64,000 nucleotides of DNA from Polaribacter dokdonensis. Lineage in GTDB: Bacteria; Bacteroidota; Bacteroidia; Flavobacteriales; Flavobacteriaceae. Shown one piece after another: positions 17,675 through 25,568 of the stretch (positions are counted from its first letter, which is position 1; each line of letters begins with the position of its first letter). The notes beneath the pieces are model-generated. The model was not told the origin of the DNA. It saw only the letters and a program-made list of their open reading frames with translations, and searched no databases. Both the position numbers and the translations under genes were made by a program. The DNA lies in NCBI RefSeq assembly GCF_024362345.1, contig NZ_CP101505.1:392001-456000 (forward strand). Reading direction: 5' to 3'.

Positions 17675-18314
17675 AATTCAATACAAAAGAGTATCCTATT
17701 TGAAAACCCAATAGATTATAGCCGTCATTTGGTTTTTGAAAATTTAGATTCGATACATGACCAATGTGCGAACCTAGATAAATAAACTGATCTTTAAAAA
17801 CCTGGTAATTTAGACCCAAAGTAAAGTTCTCTATAAATGTAAATCCTTTTGCCAAACGTTCTGAACGAGTATCTATATATGAGAAGCCTAAACTTATAGC
17901 TGCTTGAATATCTAGTTTTGTAAATATGGTTTTACGTGCAGAAAATCCAAATTCTAAAGCATATAAATTCATGTTTTTCTTTTTTGTAAACTCCTCTATT
18001 TTTTCTTGATAATGTTCTTGATCAGGAGTTACGTAAAAATTATTTAGGAGTTGATGTTCTAAAAATTGTACTTGAGGTTGTACAATTAATTCTAAGTTTA
18101 GAGATTTCCAATTTCCTAAATTATAGAAAGCTTGACCTTTTAAAATTTGTGCTTTATAAGTGTAATCTGGATCATCATGAAAAAAACGTTCATTTGAACC
18201 AAAAGCATATAAAAAGCCTATTTTCATAGGCTTTAATATATTATTATCAGAATTTTGACCAATACTTTTCACAGAGATAAAAGCTATAAAAAGAATTAGT
18301 AAATTATTTTTCAT
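17673..18314 (-). CDS. Acyloxyacyl hydrolase (PagL-like lipid A deacylase) family outer-membrane protein
   Basis: A 213-residue protein with a cleavable signal peptide (ending near SIGQ) and alternating hydrophobic strands ending in an aromatic-terminated strand, a small outer-membrane barrel. The segment HVSNLNFQKPNDGYN near the C-terminus aligns with the PagL active-site region HxSN...PNDGIE. The catalytic His and Ser are present, but the residue at the position of the catalytic Glu is Asn. It may remove an acyl chain from lipid A, or may have lost activity; the substitution needs a structure-guided alignment. It lies 6 bp downstream of the hydroxyacyl-CoA dehydrogenase gene and is probably co-transcribed. 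Confidence 0.6.
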   Translation of the reverse strand: MKNNLLILFIAFISVKSIGQNSDNNILKPMKIGFLYAFGSNERFFHDDPDYTYKAQILKGQAFYNLGNWKSLNLELIVQPQVQFLEHQLLNNFYVTPDQEHYQEKIEEFTKKKNMNLYALEFGFSARKTIFTKLDIQAAISLGFSYIDTRSERLAKGFTFIENFTLGLNYQVFKDQFIYLGSHIGHVSNLNFQKPNDGYNLLGFQIGYSFVLN

Positions 18315-18320
18315 AATTAT

Positions 18321-19208
18321 TTAGTTAAACATTTGAGCTACTTTTTCTGCTTTTCTATTTTCTGAGTAGTCGTAAAAACCTTCACCAGATTTTACACCCA
18401 ATTTACCAGCCATAACCATGTTTACTAAAAGTGGGCAAGGAGCATATTTCGGATTTTTAAATCCATCATACATAACATTTAAGATAGATAAACAAACATC
18501 CAAACCAATAAAATCTGCTAATTGCAAAGGTCCCATTGGGTGAGCCATACCTAACTTCATTACAGTATCAATTTCTGCAACACCAGCAACACCATTATAT
18601 AAGGTTTCTATAGATTCGTTAATCATTGGCATTAAAATTCGATTCGCTACAAAACCAGGGTAATCATTAACTTCAACAGGGATTTTATTTATTTTTTTAC
18701 TTAATTCTACTGTAAATTCAGTTACTTCATCAGATGTATTATAGCCTCTTATAATTTCAACTAATTTCATAATTGGTACAGGATTCATAAAATGCATTCC
18801 TATTACTTTATCTGCTCTGTTTGTTTCTGCAGCAATTTGAGTAATTGAAATAGATGATGTATTTGTTGCCAAGATTGTATCTTCAGGACAAACTTCATCT
18901 AATTCTCTAAATATTTTAGATTTTAGTGCAACATTTTCTGTAGCAGCTTCAATTACCAAACTTGCATATTTTACGCCTTCTTTAATAGAAGTATATGTTG
19001 TGATATTTGCTAAAGTTTTATTTTTATCATCTTCAGAAATTTTTTCTTTAGCAACCATTCTATCTAAATTTTTAGATATAGTAGCTATTCCTTTTTCTAA
19101 AGCTTTTTCAGAAACGTCAATCAATTGAACATTATAATCAAATTGTGCAAAAGTATGTGCAATTCCATTACCCATTGTTCCAGCACCAATTACAGCTATA
19201 TTTTTCAT
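18321..19208 (-). CDS. 3-hydroxybutyryl-CoA dehydrogenase
   Basis: A 295-residue NAD(P)-dependent dehydrogenase. The N-terminal Rossmann fold has IGAGTMGNGIAHTFA, the SSIS and HFMNPV motifs carry the catalytic Ser/His/Asn (MHFMNPVPIMKLVE), and the C-terminal helical domain includes GFVANRI and the DTVMKLGMAHPMGPLQLADFIGLD block. It oxidises 3-hydroxyacyl-CoA in fatty-acid or butyrate-type pathways in the cytoplasm. It is close in length to clostridial Hbd. It sits in a three-gene minus-strand run, between a Gfo/Idh-type oxidoreductase (22 bp upstream) and the PagL-like gene. Confidence 0.9.
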   Translation of the reverse strand: MKNIAVIGAGTMGNGIAHTFAQFDYNVQLIDVSEKALEKGIATISKNLDRMVAKEKISEDDKNKTLANITTYTSIKEGVKYASLVIEAATENVALKSKIFRELDEVCPEDTILATNTSSISITQIAAETNRADKVIGMHFMNPVPIMKLVEIIRGYNTSDEVTEFTVELSKKINKIPVEVNDYPGFVANRILMPMINESIETLYNGVAGVAEIDTVMKLGMAHPMGPLQLADFIGLDVCLSILNVMYDGFKNPKYAPCPLLVNMVMAGKLGVKSGEGFYDYSENRKAEKVAQMFN

Positions 19209-19230
19209 ATTGTATATTATTAATTTTAAT

Positions 19231-20214
19231 TTAGTTTTTTAAGTCTTCTTCTGTTTTAAAACAGTCTATCACCCATTGTGCAATTCGTAAAGCCTCTGTT
19301 CCATTATGTAAAGACACAATAGGAGTAGTGTCGTTTACAATTGCATCTGCAAAAGTTTCTAATTCATCTAGAATTGCGTTGTTGTTGGTAACCTCAGGGT
19401 TTTCGAAATAGATTTGCTTTTCTACACCTTCGTCATTTTTAAGTACCATTGCAAATTCGTCTAAATCTTCAGGAGCATCTTGTATTCTTACAATTTCTGA
19501 TTCTTTACTTAAAAAGTTCACAGAGATATAGGCATCCTTCTGAAAAAAACGAGTTTTACGCATGTTTTTCATAGAAATTCTACTAGCAGTTAAGTTGGCA
19601 ACACATCCATTTTCGAACTCTATTCTAGCATTTGCAATATCTGGTGTTTCCGATATTACAGAAATACCACTTGCATGAACATTCTTAACTTTAGAATCTA
19701 CAGAGGATAGAATGATATCAATATCATGTATCATTAAATCTAAAACTACAGGAACATCTGTACCTCTTGGATTAAATTCTGCTAACCTATGAGTTTCAAT
19801 AAACATTGGGTTCTTAATTTTATCCTTTACAGCTTTAAATGCAGGGTTAAAACGTTCTACATGACCAACTTGACCTTTAACATGGTATTGACTGGCCAAC
19901 GTTTTAATAGCTTCTGCTTCTAAAACTGTTTTTGCTATAGGTTTCTCTATAAATATATGTCGCCCTTTTTTAATCGCTCTTTCTGCACAATCAAAATGAG
20001 AAAGTGTAGGTGTAACAATATCAACAACATCTACTGCATCAATTAATTCATCTATAGAATCAAAAGAAGTGTAACCAAATTGTTCTGTTACATTTTTCGC
20101 ATTTTCTTTAATTGGATCATAAAAACCAATTAAATCATATTTAGAAGATTCTTTTAATAAACGAAGATGTATTTTTCCTAAATGGCCAGCACCTAAAACT
20201 CCAACTTTAAGCAT
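19231..20214 (-). CDS. Gfo/Idh/MocA-family oxidoreductase
   Basis: A 327-residue NAD(P)-dependent oxidoreductase: Rossmann fold GAGHLGKIHLRLL at the N-terminus, the EKPIAKT motif with the catalytic Lys near residue 95, and a C-terminal alpha/beta domain. VLDLMIHDIDIILS carries the conserved His-Asp pair. The family oxidises or reduces sugars, inositols and their derivatives, and the exact substrate is not readable here. Flavobacterial relatives occur beside 3-hydroxybutyryl-CoA dehydrogenase as seen here, but no pathway link is proven. A TAnnTTTG match (TATCTTTG, 20327-20320 on the minus strand) would give a leader of about 100 nt. Confidence 0.85.
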   Translation of the reverse strand: MLKVGVLGAGHLGKIHLRLLKESSKYDLIGFYDPIKENAKNVTEQFGYTSFDSIDELIDAVDVVDIVTPTLSHFDCAERAIKKGRHIFIEKPIAKTVLEAEAIKTLASQYHVKGQVGHVERFNPAFKAVKDKIKNPMFIETHRLAEFNPRGTDVPVVLDLMIHDIDIILSSVDSKVKNVHASGISVISETPDIANARIEFENGCVANLTASRISMKNMRKTRFFQKDAYISVNFLSKESEIVRIQDAPEDLDEFAMVLKNDEGVEKQIYFENPEVTNNNAILDELETFADAIVNDTTPIVSLHNGTEALRIAQWVIDCFKTEEDLKN

Positions 20215-20319
20215 ATAGATAAATTTAAAATTTTAATTAAGATTGTAGCCCTAAACAATATTTTTAGCGCTTTAATTTTAGCTAATCTGTTGATTTTTAC
20301 ATCTTAAATAAGCTACAAA

Positions 20320-20327
20320 CAAAGATA
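20320..20327 (-). promoter_or_regulatory. -7 box upstream of the Gfo/Idh gene
   Basis: Minus-strand TATCTTTG fits TAnnTTTG and lies about 105 bp upstream of the ATG at 20214. Confidence 0.4.
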
Positions 20328-20389
20328 CAATTTTATAAGAGTATATTTAGAAATATTACTATTTTTAGACTTTAGAAACTAGCCATTCA

Positions 20390-21031
20390 TTGAAAGATAC
20401 AGCCAAACATCAAGGACTTAGAAATCAACTTGTAAAAGTTTTAGAAGCAAAAGGCATACATGACAAAAATGTATTAAAAGCCATTAGTAAAATTCCTAGA
20501 CATTTATTTATTGATTCTAGTTTTGAGGCTCATGCTTATCAAGACAAAGCTTTTCCAATTGCAGCAGAACAAACCATTTCTCAGCCTTATACTGTGGCTT
20601 TTCAATCGCAAACTTTAGAAATAAAACCTACAGATAAAATATTGGAGATTGGTACAGGTTCTGGATATCAAACAGCAGTATTATTAGAGTTTAAAGCAGA
20701 AGTATACACAATTGAAAGACAGCATGAATTGTTTAAAAGAACCTCTAGCTTTCTGCCAAGGTTACATTATAAACCAAAGAGATTTATTTTTGGTGATGGC
20801 TATAAAGGACTGCAAGAACAAGCTCCTTTTGATAAAATTATTGTAACAGCTGGTGCTCCATTTGTACCAAAACCTTTATTGGCTCAATTAAAAATAGGGG
20901 GTAAGCTTCTAATTCCTGTTGGTGATAAATCTCAAATAATGACCTTGTTTATTCGAAAATCTAACAAAGAATTCGAAAAACAAGAATTGGGTGATTTTGC
21001 TTTTGTACCAATGTTAGAAGAAAAGAACTAA
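20390..21031 (+). CDS. pcm: Protein-L-isoaspartate O-methyltransferase
   Basis: A 213-residue SAM-dependent methyltransferase that repairs isoaspartyl residues in aged proteins. Motif I is ILEIGTGSGYQTAVL; the family block IPRHLFIDSSFEAHAYQDKAFPI and the QTISQPYTVAFQ motif sit upstream of it, and IIVTAGAPFVPKPL near the C-terminus is the post-II motif. The start codon is TTG: the reading frame has no ATG that preserves the N-terminal helix, and MKDTAKHQGLRNQL is the expected N-terminus. It converges on a DUF2147 gene with a single base between the stop codons. Confidence 0.9.
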   Translation: MKDTAKHQGLRNQLVKVLEAKGIHDKNVLKAISKIPRHLFIDSSFEAHAYQDKAFPIAAEQTISQPYTVAFQSQTLEIKPTDKILEIGTGSGYQTAVLLEFKAEVYTIERQHELFKRTSSFLPRLHYKPKRFIFGDGYKGLQEQAPFDKIIVTAGAPFVPKPLLAQLKIGGKLLIPVGDKSQIMTLFIRKSNKEFEKQELGDFAFVPMLEEKN

Positions 21032-21032
21032 A

Positions 21033-21458
21033 TTATTGAGCTCTCTCCCAATATTTGGTTTTTCCAAAAAGCGATACACCAATAAAGCCTCTAATTTTTA
21101 ATTTGTTGTCTTTTACAAGCTTAATGTAGCACTTGTAAACTTTACCATTTCTAGGATCTAATATTTCTCCTCCTGACCACTCATCATCATCTTTCTCTAG
21201 TCCTGTTAAAATATCTAAACCAAGAATTTTCTTATTTTTATTTTCACCTTCACATGCTGTACAAACTGAGTTTTGTCTTGCAGGATCCATGATTTTTACA
21301 ACCTTAGCATAGGCTTTATTATCTTTTTTATAGATTTCAATAATAGAATCTACTTCACCAGTTTCTTCATTGGTGCTATTCCATTTTCCAAAAATATCTT
21401 GTGCATTTATGGTAAATGCGAACAATAGGGTTGCTAATGTTAATAGTTTTCTCATCAT
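21033..21458 (-). CDS. DUF2147 family exported protein
   Basis: A 141-residue protein with a signal peptide (MMRKLLTLATLLFAFTINAQ) followed by a DUF2147 domain: GKWNSTNEETGEVDSIIEIY at the start, WSGGEILDPRNGKVYKCYI in the middle, and LKIRGFIGVSLFGKTKYWER at the end. The family is common in Bacteroidota and Proteobacteria and has no established function; a small periplasmic beta-barrel is likely. It contains a CTAC motif that could form a disulfide. It lies 15 bp downstream of the KdsC-like gene and is probably in the same operon. Confidence 0.85.
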   Translation of the reverse strand: MMRKLLTLATLLFAFTINAQDIFGKWNSTNEETGEVDSIIEIYKKDNKAYAKVVKIMDPARQNSVCTACEGENKNKKILGLDILTGLEKDDDEWSGGEILDPRNGKVYKCYIKLVKDNKLKIRGFIGVSLFGKTKYWERAQ

Positions 21459-21473
21459 TTATAATTTTAATTG

Positions 21474-21998
21474 TTATGCTTCTGCGTCAAAATAATCATT
21501 CCATTTTCCTTGTACCTTTAATACTTGCTCTATTACGTCTCTAACACAGCCTTCACCACCTTTTAAATTAGAAATATATTTAGATGCATTTTGTATTTCT
21601 GGCACAGCATCATTTGGGCAACTTGCTAAGCCAACTTTTTGCATTACTGGTAAATCAGGTATGTCATCACCCATATACAACACATTTTCTGTAGATAAAT
21701 TATACTTGCCTACAATTTCATTGTACTGTTGTATTTTATCATGCGCACCTAAATAAATATCTTCAATACCTAATGCTGCTAATCTACTTTTTACAGCTTG
21801 GTTAGTACCTCCAGAAATTATGCAAACTCTAAAACCTTTATTTAGTGCTATTTTCATAGCATAGCCATCTTTTACATTCATATGTCTAACTAATTCTCCA
21901 CTAGGCATTATGGTTAACATTCCATTGGTTAATACACCATCAACATCAAAAATAAATGTTGAAATTTTAGGTAATAGTTGTTTGTAACTAAGCTCCAT
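21474..21998 (-). CDS. kdsC: KdsC-type HAD phosphatase (3-deoxy-manno-octulosonate 8-phosphate phosphatase)
   Basis: A 174-residue HAD-family phosphatase without a large cap domain, the size and form of tetrameric KdsC. The nucleophile motif is FDVDGVLTNG, motif II is CIISGG, and motif IV is YMGDDIPDLPVM; GGEGCVRDVIEQVL near the C-terminus is also typical. KdsC frees Kdo from Kdo-8-phosphate for lipopolysaccharide core synthesis. Its start overlaps the end of the DUF2520 gene by 11 bp, so they are translationally coupled. A general HAD phosphatase role cannot be excluded. Confidence 0.85.
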   Translation of the reverse strand: MELSYKQLLPKISTFIFDVDGVLTNGMLTIMPSGELVRHMNVKDGYAMKIALNKGFRVCIISGGTNQAVKSRLAALGIEDIYLGAHDKIQQYNEIVGKYNLSTENVLYMGDDIPDLPVMQKVGLASCPNDAVPEIQNASKYISNLKGGEGCVRDVIEQVLKVQGKWNDYFDAEA

Positions 21999-22683
21999 TT
22001 TGGATTGATTTTGTTAAGAGTTTATAAATTTCTTGCTGATTTTTATCTAGCAAATTTAAGTGATTTTTGATAGTTTGTTCATCATGCCTAACTGCTGGCC
22101 CTGTTTGAGCTTCATTAGGTGATAAACTTTTTATCTTGTTTGATGTTTCTTCTATTAAAGGATATAAAATTTCAAAAGGAATGTTGTTTTTATCACAAAT
22201 TTCATTCCCAATTGTATACATGTAATTTGTAAAGTTGTTTACAAACACTGCAGCTACATGCAGTTTTTTGCGTTGATTAGAATCTATTTTATAAATTCGA
22301 TTTCCTAATAAATTTGCTAATTTCTCTAAAAGTAAATAGTCATTATCATTATCTGCTTCTAAACAAAAGGGTACAACAGAAAAATTGATAGATTTATTCT
22401 TAGAGATTGTTTGCAGCATATAAAAAACTCCTTTCTGTTTCTTGTTTTTTAACTCATTCATGTTACAAGCTCCTGAAGTGTGTACAACAAAATTATTCTG
22501 AATATTTTTTGATACTTCAGCAATAGCGTCATCTGAAACTGCTAGAATTGTAATATCTGCAGTTGGTATGTTTTCTAAACGTCTTGAGTTTATTTTAGTA
22601 ACCTTTAAATCACCAATTTTAGTAAATGCATTATACAAATGATTTGCTACATTTCCATCACCAACAATTAAAACTGATATCAT
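21988..22683 (-). CDS. Rossmann-like and DUF2520 domain protein
   Basis: A 231-residue protein with an N-terminal NAD(P)-binding fold (VLIVGDGNVANHLYNAF) and a C-terminal helical DUF2520 domain (KLHVAAVFVNNFTNYMYTIG, LIEETSNKI, QTGPAVRHD). It resembles ketopantoate/pyrroline-carboxylate reductases, and its substrate is unknown. It is the first gene of a minus-strand operon with kdsC and the DUF2147 gene. A near-consensus -7 box with one mismatch (TATCTTCG, 22695-22688) lies four bases before the ATG. Confidence 0.85.
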   Translation of the reverse strand: MISVLIVGDGNVANHLYNAFTKIGDLKVTKINSRRLENIPTADITILAVSDDAIAEVSKNIQNNFVVHTSGACNMNELKNKKQKGVFYMLQTISKNKSINFSVVPFCLEADNDNDYLLLEKLANLLGNRIYKIDSNQRKKLHVAAVFVNNFTNYMYTIGNEICDKNNIPFEILYPLIEETSNKIKSLSPNEAQTGPAVRHDEQTIKNHLNLLDKNQQEIYKLLTKSIQNGA

Positions 22684-22713
22684 AATACGAAGATATTGAA
22701 ATTTTAAGACAAC

Positions 22714-23382
22714 ATGTTTTTAAGATTTGTTAATTTAGCGGATATAAAAGTTTATTTGTTGAGAAAGTTTACTTGGTTGTTCATATTTAGTTTAATCCTG
22801 TTTTCTTGTAAAAAAGAGAAGCTAGTGTTTTCAGCTTTTGAATTAAACAAAAATCTTTCCTGTAATGATTTATACGATAATGGTTTTAAGAGAACTTTTG
22901 GTAGTGATGTTTTTATGATTGGTAAAATCATGAATGATACTACTGTACATTTTCAAATTTCAGAGCCAATTGTAAAAAATGAAATTCATTCTGATGATTT
23001 TTATGAGGAGATTCGGATTGAAAATGATACCTTGAAAAAAGAAAGTATCTATGATGAGTATTTAAAAAAAGATGCATTAGAATTAAATGATTCTATTTAC
23101 CAATTAGTTTGGCAAAATATAAAAAAACAAAAAAAGGGTATTTGTAGAGAAGGAGTAATTATTTGGAAAAATTTTATGATTGAATTAGATAAGTCAGAAA
23201 TAAAAAAATATAGACAGACCATAGACATATCAAAATATAAAATTTTAGAAATTGAGAATCCAAGCTCTTATGATTTGGATAGTTTTAAAGTTCTGAATTT
23301 AAAAAAGAAGGATACATTTTACTGCTCCATTTACAAACAAAATCAAAAATATTATATGTCATCAACAATTAGTTTAAGATAA
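22714..23382 (+). CDS. Unrecognised lipoprotein
   Basis: I do not recognise this family. The frame opens at ATG 22714, but the better start is TTG 22759: from there the protein begins MRKFTWLFIFSLILFSC, a compact lipoprotein signal with the Cys at residue 17, whereas the ATG adds 15 residues containing an Asp in front of it. The mature part (about 190 residues) is highly charged, rich in Lys, Asp and Ile, with no repeats or catalytic motif that I can name. It lies two bases upstream of the trans-sulfuration enzyme gene and so probably heads the operon with it and bshB1. It is more AT-rich than its neighbours. Confidence 0.7.
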   Translation: MFLRFVNLADIKVYLLRKFTWLFIFSLILFSCKKEKLVFSAFELNKNLSCNDLYDNGFKRTFGSDVFMIGKIMNDTTVHFQISEPIVKNEIHSDDFYEEIRIENDTLKKESIYDEYLKKDALELNDSIYQLVWQNIKKQKKGICREGVIIWKNFMIELDKSEIKKYRQTIDISKYKILEIENPSSYDLDSFKVLNLKKKDTFYCSIYKQNQKYYMSSTISLR

Positions 23383-23384
23383 TT

Positions 23385-24533
23385 ATGAGTAATAAATTAG
23401 GTATAAACACAACTTGTGTTCATGTTGGAGAAGTAAAGGATGAGCAATTTAAAGGTGCAGTTTCACCTATGTACTTGTCTACATCTTATGCTTTTGATGG
23501 GGTAGAAGTAAAACGCTATCCACGTTATTACAACACACCCAATCAAGAAATGCTTTGCAAAAAAATTGCAGCATTAGAAAATACTGAGGCTGGTTTAATT
23601 TTTAGTTCTGGAATGGCTGCAATTTCATCAGCAATGTTAGCTTTTTTAGAAAGAGGAGATCATGTAATTGTGCAGCAGGTTATTTATGGGGGTACCTATA
23701 ATTTTATCGTTTCTGAATTTGATAAATATGGAATAGAATATTCGTTCACAGAATCTGATAAAGCTGAAGATTTTAAGGCATTAATTAAAGAAAATACAAG
23801 AATACTATATATAGAGACTCCTTCTAATCCATTATTAGGAATTACGGATATGCAGGCTATAAGTAATATCGCTAAAGAAAATAATATTTTAACGATGATC
23901 GATAATACTTTTGCATCTCCAATAAATCAAAATCCTGCTAATTTTGGAATTGATATTGTAATTCATTCTGCAACAAAATACATGGGTGGTCATTCTGATA
24001 TTTCTGCAGGTGCAATTGCTGCTAGTGAAGAGCATATGGAGCAAATTTGGAAAACTGCCATTAACTTTGGTGGTAATTTAAGTGATCAAACAGTTTGGTT
24101 ATTAGAGCGTAGTTTAAAAACATTAAACTTAAGAGTTAAAGAGCAAACAAAAAATGCTCAACAAATGGCTGAATATTTAGAACAAAGTTCAGATATTGAT
24201 TCAGTATATTATCCTGGATTAAAAAGTCATCCTCAACACGAATTGGCCAAAAAGCAAATGAAAGGTTTTGGAGCTATGTTATCTTTTGAACTTAAGGAAG
24301 AAATAGATGCAATGACATTTCAAAATAATTTAAGTTTAATTAAGCCTTCAATGAGTTTGGCAGGTTTAGAAAGTACAACAGTTAGTCCTACACAAACAAC
24401 GCATGCACTTTTAAGTGAAGAAGAACGTTTAGAAAGAGGTATTAAAGATGGCTTAATTCGATTCTCTGTAGGGATAGAAGAACCTGCAGATTTAATTGCA
24501 GATATTGAGCAAGCCATAGAAAAATCAAAATAA
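23385..24533 (+). CDS. Trans-sulfuration family PLP enzyme (cystathionine gamma-synthase/lyase or methionine gamma-lyase type)
   Basis: A 382-residue fold-type I PLP enzyme of the Cys/Met metabolism family. The Schiff-base lysine is Lys198 in SATKYMGGHSD, preceded by the phosphate-binding SSGMAA and the cofactor Asp in MIDNTFASP. STTVSPTQTTHA and IRFSVGIEEP form the C-terminal family blocks. Members either build cystathionine from homoserine esters or degrade sulfur amino acids, and motifs alone do not separate these. It shares an operon with bshB1 (stop and start overlap by one base), which is notable because bacillithiol synthesis uses cysteine. Confidence 0.85.
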   Translation: MSNKLGINTTCVHVGEVKDEQFKGAVSPMYLSTSYAFDGVEVKRYPRYYNTPNQEMLCKKIAALENTEAGLIFSSGMAAISSAMLAFLERGDHVIVQQVIYGGTYNFIVSEFDKYGIEYSFTESDKAEDFKALIKENTRILYIETPSNPLLGITDMQAISNIAKENNILTMIDNTFASPINQNPANFGIDIVIHSATKYMGGHSDISAGAIAASEEHMEQIWKTAINFGGNLSDQTVWLLERSLKTLNLRVKEQTKNAQQMAEYLEQSSDIDSVYYPGLKSHPQHELAKKQMKGFGAMLSFELKEEIDAMTFQNNLSLIKPSMSLAGLESTTVSPTQTTHALLSEEERLERGIKDGLIRFSVGIEEPADLIADIEQAIEKSK

Positions 24534-25249
24534 TGAAGTTAGACATATTGGCGTTTGGTGCACATCCAGATGATGTAGAGTTAGGTTGTGGTGCAACTTT
24601 GGCTAAAGAAATATCTTTAGGTAAAAAAATTGGTATTGTAGATTTAACGAGAGGAGAGTTAGGTACTAGAGGATCTGCAGAATTAAGAGATAAAGAAGCG
24701 AAGAAAGCAGCAGAAATCTTAGGGGTTTCAGTTAGAGAAAATTTGGCTTTCGCAGATGGTTTTTTTATAAATGATAAAGAGCATCAATTATCAATTATTA
24801 AAATGATACGTAAATATCAGCCTAAAATAGTTCTTTGTAACGCTATTGATGATAGACATATAGATCATGGAAAAGGCAGCAAACTTGTTTCTGACGCATG
24901 TTTTTTAAGTGGATTATCTAAAATTGTTACAAAAGATAATGGTGAAACTCAAGAAGAGTGGAGGCCAAAAAATGTGTATCATTATATTCAATGGAAAAAT
25001 ATTGAGCCAGATTTTGTTGTTGATGTTTCAGGATTTATAGATTATAAAACTAAATCTGTATTAGCATATTCATCTCAATTCTTTGATCCTGAAAGTGATG
25101 AACCAGAAACACCAATTACCAGTAAAAATTTTATAGATAGTGTAAACTATAGAGCTAGAGATTTAGGAAGATTAATAGGTGTCGATTATGCAGAAGGCTT
25201 TACGACAGAACGTTATGTAGCATTAGAAAATTTAGATAAAATTTTTTAA
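24533..25249 (+). CDS. bshB1: N-acetylglucosaminyl-malate deacetylase BshB1 (bacillithiol synthesis)
   Basis: A 238-residue zinc deacetylase of the LmbE/PIG-L family. The metal site is AHPDDVELGCG at the N-terminus with a second His in DDRHIDHGKG; DLTRGELGTRGSAELRDKEA is the block that marks the BshB1 branch. It removes the acetyl group from GlcNAc-malate before cysteine is added to make bacillithiol, the low-molecular-weight thiol of many Bacillota and Bacteroidota. The ATG overlaps the upstream stop by one base (TAATG). A YtxJ-type bacilliredoxin gene at 45767 supports a working bacillithiol system. Confidence 0.93.
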   Translation: MKLDILAFGAHPDDVELGCGATLAKEISLGKKIGIVDLTRGELGTRGSAELRDKEAKKAAEILGVSVRENLAFADGFFINDKEHQLSIIKMIRKYQPKIVLCNAIDDRHIDHGKGSKLVSDACFLSGLSKIVTKDNGETQEEWRPKNVYHYIQWKNIEPDFVVDVSGFIDYKTKSVLAYSSQFFDPESDEPETPITSKNFIDSVNYRARDLGRLIGVDYAEGFTTERYVALENLDKIF

Positions 25250-25278
25250 ATTTTTCTTTTAAAAAATGTAAAAAGAAG

Positions 25279-25286
25279 TATATTTG
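25279..25286 (+). promoter_or_regulatory. -7 box of the tRNA-His gene
   Basis: TATATTTG matches TAnnTTTG exactly and ends 15 bases upstream of the tRNA. Confidence 0.6.
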
Positions 25287-25301
25287 CACTCGCAAGCAAA
25301 T

Positions 25302-25376
25302 GGTGGTTGTAGCTCAGTTGGTTAGAGCGTCGGTTTGTGGTACCGAAAGTCGTGGGTTCGAGCCCCATCTTCCACC
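25302..25376 (+). tRNA. tRNA-His (anticodon GTG)
   Basis: The cloverleaf is readable by eye: D arm GCTCAGTTGGTTAGAGC, anticodon stem TCGGT/ACCGA around the loop TTGTGGT with anticodon GTG at 25337-25339, and T arm GTGGG-TTCGAGC-CCCAT. The extra G at 25302 (position -1) opposite C73 is the identity mark of bacterial tRNA-His. The acceptor stem has two T-T oppositions (25307 and 25308 against 25370-25371). CCA is not fully encoded. It follows bshB1 by 52 bp and has its own promoter and terminator. Confidence 0.93.
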
Positions 25377-25384
25377 CAAAATAA

Positions 25385-25415
25385 AAAAAGCCTTCTCTTA
25401 TGAGAAGGCTTTTTT
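25385..25415 (+). terminator. Terminator of the tRNA-His transcript
   Basis: A 13-bp stem (25385-25397 with 25402-25414, core GCCTTCTC/GAGAAGGC), a TTAT loop and a T run. Confidence 0.85.
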
Positions 25416-25421
25416 ACTTTT

Positions 25422-25469
25422 AGGGGTAATTCTTAGGGGTACTAGGGGTTAAGGGGTCAATTAAGGGGT
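25422..25469. repeat. Cluster of five AGGGGT direct repeats downstream of tRNA-His
   Basis: AGGGGT occurs at 25422, 25435, 25444, 25452 and 25464, all on the + strand with 8-13 bp spacing, and again at 25571 and 25704. In this AT-rich sequence I noticed only isolated copies elsewhere. Direct repeats of this size beside a tRNA 3' end resemble arm-type sites of tyrosine integrases, but no integrase gene is present in the window. Confidence 0.6.
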
Positions 25470-25515
25470 ATTTAATAAAAAAGCTTATCAAATATTGAAG
25501 GTCCTTTTCAATAAT

Positions 25516-25536
25516 GTAATGTTTAGGGAACATTAC
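25516..25536. repeat. Perfect 8-bp dyad near the XRE regulator gene
   Basis: GTAATGTT and AACATTAC flank the 5-bp centre TAGGG. No T tract follows on either strand, so it is not an obvious terminator; an operator or a recombination core is possible. Confidence 0.5.
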
Positions 25537-25568
25537 CTTAAAGAGTTATTTCTATTCTTCAAGCAGAA

